A DNA stretch of 64,000 bases from Rhizaria sp. SCN 62-66 (taxonomy: Eukaryota; Rhizaria, unplaced): positions 1 through 64,000 of the forward strand of contig MEDY01000028.1 in NCBI GenBank assembly GCA_001724265.1. Direction: 5' to 3'. The stretch's first letter is position 1; every line of letters starts with the position of its first letter. Below the pieces are notes generated by a model. That model was not told where the DNA came from and made no database searches. It saw only the letters and a program-made list of their open reading frames with translations. This document shows positions 1 to 8,727 of this stretch, piece by piece. The position numbers were made by a program, and so were the translations under genes.

Positions 1-393
1 GCTCAATTCACAACCTCGCAGCCACTTTATTATCCATTGCTTCATAATTTGCGGATCATGATTTTGACTGGCGATACAGACGGTGACCCCACGGTGCTGG
101 CCGAAGGCACCAAGCCCCGGAACGTCTTTTTGTCGTCTTTCTTTGCGGATGGCGGTTATAGTGCGCTTTTAAAGCTGCTTCAGGACGAAGCAGTGCCTGT
201 TGCCACGAGGGATTTGGCTATGGCGCTGCGCCAGCTTGTGGACGTGATTGTCGGCGATGTTACGGATGCCGCTGCACTTGAGGCACGCTTGGGCGGAGAG
301 GACATCGCGGATTCGTCCGACGGATACCAAGTGGGCGATGAGTTTGGTGAGAGCAGTGATTACACTGGCGGAGACCCGCTGTCGATCGACTGA
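1..393 (+). CDS. 3' end of an unidentified gene (partial, left edge)
   Basis: The frame is open from the first base of the window to a TGA at 391-393, so this is the C-terminal end of a gene that begins to the left. The 130 readable residues include a Leu/Ala-rich, probably helical stretch (FFADGGYSALLKLLQDEA, then MALRQLVDVIVGDV) and an acidic, Ser/Gly-rich tail. The helical part resembles an armadillo/HEAT-type helix pair, but I cannot name a family. The first 79 bases are AT-richer than the rest and end in a possible splice acceptor (CAG at 77-79), so the true last exon may start near base 80. It may belong to the same family as the next gene, judged only from a similar feel of the helices. 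Confidence 0.5.
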   Translation, partial: AQFTTSQPLYYPLLHNLRIMILTGDTDGDPTVLAEGTKPRNVFLSSFFADGGYSALLKLLQDEAVPVATRDLAMALRQLVDVIVGDVTDAAALEARLGGEDIADSSDGYQVGDEFGESSDYTGGDPLSID

Positions 394-1417
394 CGAACTT
401 ACCTTCGTCAATCCGGTATTAGTGAGCATAATGCCTTTTTGTTGTCGATCGCTGCGTCAATACTGTGGCTCCGTTTATGATATCTGCCGCAGTTAAGGTC
501 GAAACATAAGCAATGATGTCTGTCACGAGTAACAAAAGTGGTGTTACACATGTATTAGCAATGCTAAAAAAAAATTTAACTTGTTACTACATGTTAAGTC
601 GTTTTAAATTGTATGTATGTCATTTTTATTTATACGTACATTGTTGTAGTCCATACGTCAAGTTAGATTTGAACTTTTGTCGTGTGATAGTTGATTTGTG
701 GCAGGTGCGTGTGAGGCACTTCCCTTCTTCGCAATGATACCTTCTGTCAAGCTTTACAAACTCAGTTAATTGGTAATTTGGCGTTAAAAATGGTATCATG
801 TATATCTGCATGGACTGCTTTCCTCAACTGTTAATCACATGCTCCACTGTGAATAACCAACGTAATTTCCAGTGCTACACAAACTTAGCATTCCGACCGT
901 TTATATGATGTTATGTTAGAATGCTACTTTTGAGACATATTACATTTTACATGCTATAATGTAAGAATACACTGTCTATAAGCTATTAACCCGAATTTTC
1001 ACCGCGAAATACGGCTTAATTGCGCATTTTGATGGCCAGTTTTGTTTTGTGGTAAAAGGCGAGGGTGAAGGTGTGATAAGTCCGGGCGACGAAATTCGTA
1101 GATCCTGTAGAAGATCAATTGTTCGTTAAGCTTTTTGTTGCCGAGATATTGTTGTTAACTGAGCTTTTTATTTGCGGAGTGATTTTAGAATTCTCTGGTC
1201 GCAGTCGATTAATGCGTTGTAAGCACCACACATTCATGTTTCCGCTGACAGACAAGATCTCGCACACCTTGTTTTGTATCTTCTTTATTTGCTCAGTGTA
1301 TGTACAGTGTTGTACAAGCTAACTATTGAGTTTCAGGCTTTATGTTGACCTAATTGTGCGCACATTTTGACTTGTTGAGACTCTCACCCACCGTTCAGGC
1401 TGTGGTTTTGGTCGAGG
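394..1417. other. AT-rich intergenic region, no gene seen
   Basis: About 1 kb of AT-rich DNA. Open frames here are short, lack the GC-rich codon use of neighbouring genes and resemble nothing I know. The last 25 bases contain a plausible splice acceptor (TTCAG ending at 1398) just before the next gene's first ATG, so an unrecognised upstream exon of that gene may lie in here. I found no GTACG-type donor to pair with it. Confidence 0.6.
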
Positions 1418-3145
1418 ATGTCGTCGCGCATACTAAGTCGGCTTCACCGCTCGATGGCTCAGATTCTGAATGGTCTCTCGACAAACCTCGACGATCTTCG
1501 CGAGTTTAAGAACGCTATTGCGCATGTGTCCCCCCACATTTATCATGGCGTTATTGAGATATTGCATGAAAATCACGTCATCGAATTCCTTACAAGGTCG
1601 CTTAGCCTCACAGGCGATCTTGACACCGGCGAGAGGACTGACATCATTTTGCAGTTGTATGATCGCTTGGCAACGTCAAACCACAGCAATGCCCGTAGCG
1701 CGATTGCTGAAGGCGGGAATTTTGAGGAACTGACTAAAATATTACTACTAACTGAAAATGTAAACGTTTTAAACCGCGTACTCAAGGTGCTCAGGGATGT
1801 TTCCACTTGTTTGTCAATCACGGCACAAGATAAGAGCGCGGCTCTGACTCATCTACACATGTTCATGGAGCAGTACGTCATGGCGCGTCTGCTCATGTTA
1901 ATGGAGAAAAGCGGGTTGGCTCATCGTGCGAGTGCGAGGACGTTCCATACCTGCTGCATCATTCTGTCGCTCTTGACCTCCCACGGTGCGCCGCCGCCCT
2001 ACCATGCCGTGGCACGCTTTCTGCCCTTGCTGCGCACTGTTCTTCACAAGCCCCTGTTAGTAGGAGGTCCATGCCATGCCCGAAATGTGCGACTGGCATC
2101 GTTTGTGGGGGTTATTGGCGTGTTTGGCACTGTCACCACCGACAGCGCCGACACCACTGACGTTGCCGATAGTGATGACGACAGCGCCGACAGTGACTCC
2201 AGCGACTCCAGCGACGACTGCGACAGCGACAACAACAGCGGCAGCGACAGCAATATCGACGATACTGACAGTGTTTCCCGCGCCGTCGGCAACGCCGTCA
2301 ACAGCACTGACGACAGCGCCGCCGACGCGGACGCCCGACTGGCTGACATCACCGCCTTCGCGCTGGGCGACGGGCTGGACGAGGTGCTCCGGGACCTGCC
2401 CGACGACGTGCCCCAGAGGCACCACGTGGAGGTGACGCACCTGCGCGTGCTGTTGCTATGCACCGCCGCACTTGACAGCGCCACGCTCGAGCGCGCGTTC
2501 ACCGCGCCTCGTCTCGATGCCTTTGCCGAATTTTTTAACAGCGCCAATTGGGACGTGGACACACTAGCGCCGGCCTCCGGGATTGTCACACGATTGATGG
2601 AAGTGTTTCCTTCTTTCAGGAATAAAATGATTGCGCAAAACGGCCTTGTCGCGTTGATGGATCACTACTCGTTTAACATATACTTTACTGACGTTCAGCC
2701 AGCTGGGGAGAGGCTCATTTGCCTGCTGCTGTCTACCGCCTCCGCCTCTGACGCGACTTGCCTGGCGCAGCTTCTTGTTAACGGCGGGGCCGTGCGCTTC
2801 TGCGCCCGAGCGCTCAAGGCGCCAACGCAGTGGCGGCCGGACAGCCGCGCCCGGTTCGGGCCGCCGAAGCCTGACAGTGCCGCGGTGCTGCGCCAAGTGC
2901 GCATGCTGCGACAGATGCTCGCCGTCGGTGCGTCGGCGCTTGGTGATGCGCAGGCGGCGCCCGCAGCTACAGCGCAACAGAACAATGTTGCGACCGCGTT
3001 TCTGGCCGTGGAAGGACTCGCGACACTTGAGCTGTTGCACACAGCTGAATTCATGCAAAAGAACGAACAGGCTCTCCTTGAACTTGCACAAATTTCATCA
3101 GCGCTTCTTGCAAGCACATCAGTTGCACATTCAGCTGATGCATGA
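1418..3145 (+). CDS. Unidentified helical (armadillo-like?) protein with a Ser/Asp-rich insert
   Basis: 575 codons from ATG 1418 to TGA. Residues 1-230 and 330-560 are rich in Leu, Ala and Val with the periodicity of stacked helices (for example LTKILLLTENVNVLNRVLKV), suggesting an armadillo/HEAT-like scaffold. Between them, about residues 240-290, lies a low-complexity stretch made almost entirely of Asp, Ser and Asn, encoded by varied GAC/AGC triplets. There is no signal peptide or membrane segment. The start is the first ATG of the frame; a possible splice acceptor 20 bases upstream means an extra 5' exon cannot be excluded. I do not recognise the family and assign no function. Confidence 0.75.
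   Translation: MSSRILSRLHRSMAQILNGLSTNLDDLREFKNAIAHVSPHIYHGVIEILHENHVIEFLTRSLSLTGDLDTGERTDIILQLYDRLATSNHSNARSAIAEGGNFEELTKILLLTENVNVLNRVLKVLRDVSTCLSITAQDKSAALTHLHMFMEQYVMARLLMLMEKSGLAHRASARTFHTCCIILSLLTSHGAPPPYHAVARFLPLLRTVLHKPLLVGGPCHARNVRLASFVGVIGVFGTVTTDSADTTDVADSDDDSADSDSSDSSDDCDSDNNSGSDSNIDDTDSVSRAVGNAVNSTDDSAADADARLADITAFALGDGLDEVLRDLPDDVPQRHHVEVTHLRVLLLCTAALDSATLERAFTAPRLDAFAEFFNSANWDVDTLAPASGIVTRLMEVFPSFRNKMIAQNGLVALMDHYSFNIYFTDVQPAGERLICLLLSTASASDATCLAQLLVNGGAVRFCARALKAPTQWRPDSRARFGPPKPDSAAVLRQVRMLRQMLAVGASALGDAQAAPAATAQQNNVATAFLAVEGLATLELLHTAEFMQKNEQALLELAQISSALLASTSVAHSADA
2150..2300 (+). repeat. Asp/Ser-coding low-complexity tract
   Basis: A run of GAC, AGC and related triplets inside the preceding gene, giving an acidic, phosphorylatable linker. 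Triplets vary from copy to copy, so it is not a pure microsatellite. Confidence 0.7.
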
Positions 3146-4093
3146 GATTCGATCAAGATTTTGGCTGTAAGTTGTTACGCACGAAATTTTACATAAAGGG
3201 ACCCTCTCACAGGAGATCCACAGAGAAACGGCACCCAACGACCTCCTAAGCTCGATATATCAGGGTGGTGTTTTCTGTGAACACACACGGAAGGATTCTG
3301 TGTTTAAAGTGTATGTTTTCTGTGTTTAAAGTATCTGTTATCTGAATATAATTCGAATTATATGTATTTAAATGCTTATCATTTACACAAGAAACACCAC
3401 TTTCGAACACAGAAACACCACCTTTGGACACAGCGAGGGGAATACACCATGGGCCGTCTTCGTCACCGTCACACATGCTTTTTTATGTAAAATGTCGTGC
3501 GTCACATAAGTTCTCATTTTGCTTCCGAGTGATACTCAGTGGACACACATGATAATCAGTGGCAGTCGGAGTTACGCGTTGACATTGGGTTGGGTGCGTG
3601 GACATTTTGTTACTCAAGAAATAAGGCAATGAATTGTCTCTAAAAGTTTTTAAATGATACAGCATATATCGAGGTTAAGACAAAAGTGTAAAAGTTGTCG
3701 AGATATTTCAATGGAAATCTGTACAAAATCACGTGACATGCTGTGTTGAAGAGCGTTTGTGGTGGGTTGGCCGCTCCAGCCGCCCACAGTCACTGACTGT
3801 GGGCCAGCCAGCCAGCTGGGCCGCAAAGTTAAGCCGGGCGAGTTTGGGGGGCCGTCAAGAAAACCGAGATTGCTTCTTTAATTTGTTTTGAATGCAGTCA
3901 TGGCGAAAATGACGTATATTTCGGCTTTATGGAGTATTTATTTCCGCGTGCGCTGCGCGCTGTGCGCTTTTCTGGCGACCAGGGACCCTTCGAATGGACG
4001 CTCTGAGGGCCTGTTGCTCTAGGCTCTGTCTCACTCGCACACCGATTTCTGTTCTTTGCTTGCCCCTGCCCTGTTTTCGTCTCGTTTAGAGTG
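3146..4093. other. Intergenic region upstream of PMPCB
   Basis: Mostly AT-rich. Around 3296-3335 the phrase CTGTGTTTAAAGT occurs twice, and ACAGAAACACCAC-like phrases recur up to 3440. A perfect 9-bp inverted repeat is at 3783-3803. From about 3930 the sequence becomes pyrimidine-rich, as expected for the promoter and 5' UTR of the following gene. I see no convincing coding frame. Confidence 0.6.
3783..3803. repeat. Perfect 9-bp inverted repeat (hairpin)
   Basis: Arms CCCACAGTC (3783-3791) and GACTGTGGG (3795-3803) are separated by three bases. It lies about 290 bases upstream of the PMPCB start. Function unknown; it could be a protein-binding palindrome or chance. Confidence 0.6.
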
Positions 4094-5772
4094 ATGCTCT
4101 CTCGTCACACCCTTAAGAACCTGAGCCGCGGTGCTGGCAAGGTACGCAAGCGCTCCGCGCCTTTTCCCCCCTTTCACAAGCGCCCTCGGAAAAGGGCTTT
4201 AGCTTTTTTCGTTTGCGGGTGGCATGGCTCGGAGCACTTCCCCGTGCATCCTCGCTGGTTGTCCCAAACGCGCCCACAAGAGCAGCTGCACTTATCCTTG
4301 CGATTGACGCGCTCGTCACTCACTCTGCGCCGCCTATTTCTTCGCTTATCTCTCTCTTGTTCCTGCTCTGTGCTTCTCTTGATCTCGCTTCTTCCCCACT
4401 TTTTTAGGTTGGCGCTCGCGCCTTCTCTGCTAGCTCCTCGATCATTGAGACCCTCAAGCAGCACCCCACTGCCAAGAGCTCCGTGCTCGGCAACGGCCTC
4501 AAGATTGTCTCCGAGCCCACCGCGAGTGAGCAGGTGACCATCGGTGTTGCCATCAACGCCGGCTCCCGCTACGAGAATGAGAAGAACAACGGTGTCGCTC
4601 ACTTCCTTGAGCACATCCTCTTCAAGGGCACTGGCAAGCGCACCCGCACTCAGCTCGAGAGCGAGGTCGAGCAGATGGGCGCTCAGCTCAACGCTTACAC
4701 CACCCGCGAGTCGACCCTCTTCTACATCACCGCGTTCAAGAAGGACACCGAGCAGGCCGTCGACATCATCTCCGACATGGTCCTCAACTCCAAGCTCTCG
4801 GCCGCCGCTGTGGAGGAGGAGCGCGGCGTCATTCTCCGCGAGGCCGAGGACGTTGAGTCCAAGCTCCAGGAGGTTGTCTTCGAGCGTCTCCACCAGACCG
4901 CGTACCGCGGCACCTCGATGGCCCGCCCCATCCTGGGCTCCGAGGAGAACATCAAGTCCATCTCCAAGGCTGACATCGAGAACTACGTGAAGTCCCACTA
5001 CGTCGCGCCCCGCATGTCGCTCATCGCGGCCGGCGGTGTCGACCACGCCAAGCTCGTGACCCTGGCCGAGAAGCATTTCTCCCAGGTCCCCGCGCAGGCC
5101 TCGAACGGCATTCCCGCCGTCAAGCCCGCGACGGCCTTCACCGGCTCCGACATCCGCGTCAACGAGGACGACATGCCCTTCGCGCACCTCGCCTACGCCT
5201 TCGAGACTGGCGGCTGGCACGACGCTGACAACTACCCCCTGATGGTGCTCCAGATGATCCTCGACTCGTGGAACTACGGCAACACCTCGGGCATCCACTC
5301 CTCCTCGCCCCTGATCCCGCACATCGCCGCGGGCCGCCTCGCCGAGTCCGTGTCGCCTTTTAACACCATCTACTCCGACACCGGCCTTTTCGGTGTGTAC
5401 GCCGTCGCCGACGCCACCACGCTCGACGAGCTGATGACCCACATCCCTCTGACCATCACCAACATGGCTTACAACCTGCCCCCCGAGATGGTCGAGGAGG
5501 CCAAGAACAAGCTCCGCGTCGCGCTCATGGCCTCGCTCAACGGCCAGGCCGCCATCTTCGACGACCTTGCGCGCAACGTCGCCGCCTTCGGCCGCCGCGT
5601 GCACCCGCTCGAGGTGCTGCAGCGCATCGAGCAGGTCGACGCGCTCCAGATCCAGGACGTCATCCGCCGCCGCTTCTACGACCACGACTTCGCGCTCGCC
5701 GCGCTCGGCCCCCTCTGGGAGCTCCCCGACTACAACCTCATCTACCGCCGCACCTGGTCCGCCCGCATCTAA
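4094..5772 (+). CDS. PMPCB: Mitochondrial processing peptidase beta subunit
   Basis: Catalytic subunit of the matrix protease that removes presequences from imported mitochondrial proteins. It is a zinc metallopeptidase of family M16, working as a heterodimer with the alpha subunit. Two exons: 4094-4141 and 4408-5772, joined in phase 0 across a 266-base intron with donor GTACGC and acceptor TTTTTAG. The product is 470 residues, normal for the family. Residues 1-25 are rich in Arg, Ser and Ala without acids, a mitochondrial targeting sequence. The inverted zinc motif HFLEH is at 81-85, followed by the distal glutamate region (VILREAED). A Gly-rich substrate loop and the second M16 fold follow. 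It could be the dual-function core I/beta-MPP form, which sequence alone does not separate. The stop is TAA. The gene converges on LZTFL1. Confidence 0.96.
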
Positions 5773-6490
5773 GCGCCGCATCGAAGCGTAGCGAGAGGGG
5801 GTGGAAGTAGTGGAGGTGAGGTCGCGGTCGCAGTCGCAACACAGCCTGTGACTGCGTAGCGCGCTTGCGCGCTAACAAATCAAGCAAGCAGCAGGAGGGA
5901 GGGTGCCGTTGTGTCGTTGACGGCGGCGCCCTCTGATATGAGATGAGACGGTGTGGGTTGGTCTGGAAGCGCCCGCGCTGCCCCAAGTACTGCGGCGGCG
6001 GCGGGCGCGATGTGCAAAATACCGGGGGGCTCGTAGCGAGCATCTCGCGTGTTATTTATTCTCCTGGTTGCATTTGCCCCACCGTGTCTTGTCCAAGTCA
6101 CATCATAGCACGGGTGGCACGGTGACGCGAGGGTTTCTCGCTGTGCACCGAGCTAATATTCAAATACATTATTTTTTCGTTTTTCATCACTCACATAATT
6201 ACATTCACTATTCATAAGTAGAATAATATGGTCATATTTCAGTATTTATATCACTTGTATTTCTTTCGCCGAACCAAAACGCCCTTCACGAGCGTTCTAA
6301 CTCTACGCGACCTTGTCGTCGCATCACATCCGTCCTGCAGCAGCGTGGACTGCAGCTGCGCGCGCGCACGCGCGCTCGCTTCGACCGGACCCGATCCACG
6401 TCACATCACAGCATTAGCAACTTCACACTGGAGGTTGCACACAGCGATTTCACATCGACACTGCACTTGCACTTTGAGGCAGCGCGTTCC
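5773..6490. other. Convergent intergenic region between PMPCB and LZTFL1
   Basis: Holds the 3' UTRs of two genes whose stops face each other. GC content falls from about 6030 onwards and AT-rich stretches appear (6160-6260), probably with both polyadenylation sites. No credible coding frame. Confidence 0.6.
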
Positions 6491-7962
6491 TCACTGGGGG
6501 TCAATGCCGAGCTTCTCCTGGAGCGCGCGGACCTGCGCGCGGAGCTCCTTGAGCTGCGCGTTCTTGTCCTGGATCATCTTGTGCAGCTGCTGGTACTGCG
6601 CCGTGGCCTGGACCTTGCCCGTGAGCTCCGCGCGCGCCTCGTCGAGCCGGCGCTTGAGGTCGGCGTGCGTCTCGCCGCTGCGCTTCTCCGCCGCGAGCAG
6701 CTCCGCGCGCGCCGCAGCCAGCTCGGCTGCCAGCGCGCCGGAGTTGTTGCTCTGCGCCGCCGCTGCCAGGTCAGACGTCAGCTGCGCCGGGCCGGGCCAG
6801 GGCGGGACGAAGCAAGTGAGAGAGCAAAGCAGAAACCGTGAAGGGTGGGTGAGTTAGATGAAATCAGTGTCGTTCGCTTGCATTACAGAGAGCACAGCCA
6901 ATGTCAATCCACAGAAAAAATCACATATCGCGCGTGTATCGCATAACGCGGTGCCGTACCTGCGCGGCGGCCTTCTGCATCGCGCCGATGGTGTCTTTGG
7001 AGTCCGCGCTCTCGCGCTGGGCCGCGATAAGCTGCTCCTGCATGCGCGCGACGCGGCCCAGCAGCGTGTCCTTCTCCGCCTCCAGGTCCTTCACGCGCAC
7101 CACCAGGTTCGCGTCGATCTCGCCGTTGATCGCTGCGACGGAGAAGATCGAGGGCGACGGTGCGCAGTGCAAGAGAGGAAATTAAGAACAAAGCAAGTTA
7201 GGTGAGTATGACGAGTGTGAAAACACATAACAATCATGTAAGCAGCACAACAGTTAAAAAAAAAAGCTGCCACCTCTCAGTGCTGCAACATAACAACTAT
7301 ATTCCCTCACCAAAGCATATTGCGAGTCTAGGCGATATGAAACGTACATGCGAGCTTCTTGTTTGCGACCTCGAGACGCGGGCCCAGCTCGAAGTTCTTG
7401 AGCGCGTCGAGCAGCTGCGCGTCGTCAAGACGCGCCGTGTCGACGCTCACCGAAAAGCCCTGCGCCTCGGCCTGGAGGAAGATGAGCGTGAGGAACAGCA
7501 CCGACTGGTGCGCGTAGCGTTCGAACTCAGTCTGCACCTCGGCGCGGACCGTGGTGTGCAGCGCGCCCAGCTTCTCCTTGACCTCGTCCGCGGTGTACAC
7601 GCTCTCGGTCAGATTAATCTCCTGCGCGTCGTGGAACGCGTGCGAGATCTGTGCGCGACAGGAGGTGTGTGCGGCGCGAGAGTGTCAAGTTAGAGGACAT
7701 CGAGATAGCAGGAGGAGATGTCGAAGAGATAGAGAAGTTTGAGGATAAACACAAAGCAAAAACACATAGTAGTCCACAGAAACAAGCGTGGCAAAAGTCG
7801 GGACATCCTGTACGTGTGCATTATAATGTGTTGGCTATGAATAGATATACGTACCTCATTTTGGGACGATAGAAGGCGGCGACGGAAATACTTGAGATAG
7901 CCATTGATGTGGACCTGGTGCGCGGGGCTGAGCTTGTCCAAGTGGACCTGCTGATCAGACAT
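6491..7962 (-). CDS. LZTFL1: Leucine zipper transcription factor-like 1 (BBS17), BBSome regulator
   Basis: Coiled-coil protein that in animals binds the BBSome and controls its entry into cilia. Four exons on the minus strand: 7855-7962, 7348-7648, 6960-7129 and 6491-6781, giving 289 residues (human about 299). Intron phases 0, 1 and 0 all join in frame; donors are GTACGT, GTACGT and GTACGG. Residues 1-36 carry the N-terminal segment HQVHINGYLKYFRRRL. Exon 2 holds the conserved YTADEVKEKLGALH and a helical block ending near KNFELGP. Exons 3-4 are continuous coiled coil, ending in the family hallmark QYQQLHKMIQDKNAQLKELR. The first ATG is at 7962; an in-frame GTG just before it is not a eukaryotic start. 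Stop TGA. Its presence implies a ciliated organism. Confidence 0.93.
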
Positions 7963-8727
7963 CACCTATACAAACAGATACATATTGAAGTAGATCATGT
8001 TAGCAAGCGTGAGAAGAGCCCGATGAGGATGTCGAGACGATGAGGTCAACGGCTTCTTCCTAAGATGAGCATTTAGATGACTGAAGTACATAGCAATAAA
8101 ATTCGGAAAGATAATTTCCGTAAAAAATAGAAAACCGCCGTGTCAATTCTGAACACTTGTCAATATCCACATTGCACGTTCATATGCGGGCATATGCGGA
8201 CTCGAATGTAGGTCTTCTTGAAAGGCGTGCTTCGAAGCCGCACCAGATTTCACCGAGAGGATAGCTGCTCCAAGCATATTTCGCCCGGAACTTCCGTCAG
8301 ACGCAATGACGAAACAGTACAAGAGAGACTTTGTGCATATCTACATGTTCATTCTTTTTGTTCTTTTGAGTTCATCAATACGACCCCACAGTGCGCCTCA
8401 GCCGCAAAGACGAGAGTCGACGCCGTGCCGTGTTGCCTCCGATAAATTAATCATCCAGATTACGCCACTCTAATCAATTGCAACGATATGTTCACGGAGC
8501 CATAAGATGCACAAAGCACAGTCGTGTTCAATATCAAACGCTTTAGCGACATATAACAGGCTTACTAGTGATTGCACTCCACTTTCTGTCTTCCCATGAC
8601 GCGACTCACCATTCCACACTTTTCGTTCCCCCCACGCTTTGTGGACACAGAAGCCCCCTTTCTTTAGCACAACTCAGCATCCCGTTTGCTCCCCATCTTG
8701 GCTGCGCCGCGCCCCCGTTCCGTAGCG
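7963..8727. other. Divergent promoter region between LZTFL1 and the carboxypeptidase-like gene
   Basis: About 765 bases between two genes transcribed away from each other. A 9-10-base direct repeat (CATATGCGG) occurs twice in tandem at 8181-8199. I saw no clear RFX X-box, which would be the expected ciliary control element for LZTFL1. Frames here start with TTG or GTG only and look non-coding. Confidence 0.55.

Noticed and set aside
394-1417. Short open frames such as 513-737 and 1119-1322.
   Set aside because: They begin with non-ATG codons or have AT-rich, Cys/Phe/Leu-heavy content unlike any gene in the window.
4174-5781. A 535-codon minus-strand frame opposite PMPCB, and similar long frames opposite the carboxypeptidase-like gene (9814-11040) and VARS1 (45599-46762, plus strand).
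   Set aside because: They are mirror images of GC-biased codons on the true strand, have Val/Gly/Arg-rich composition without family motifs, and overlap genes of certain identity.
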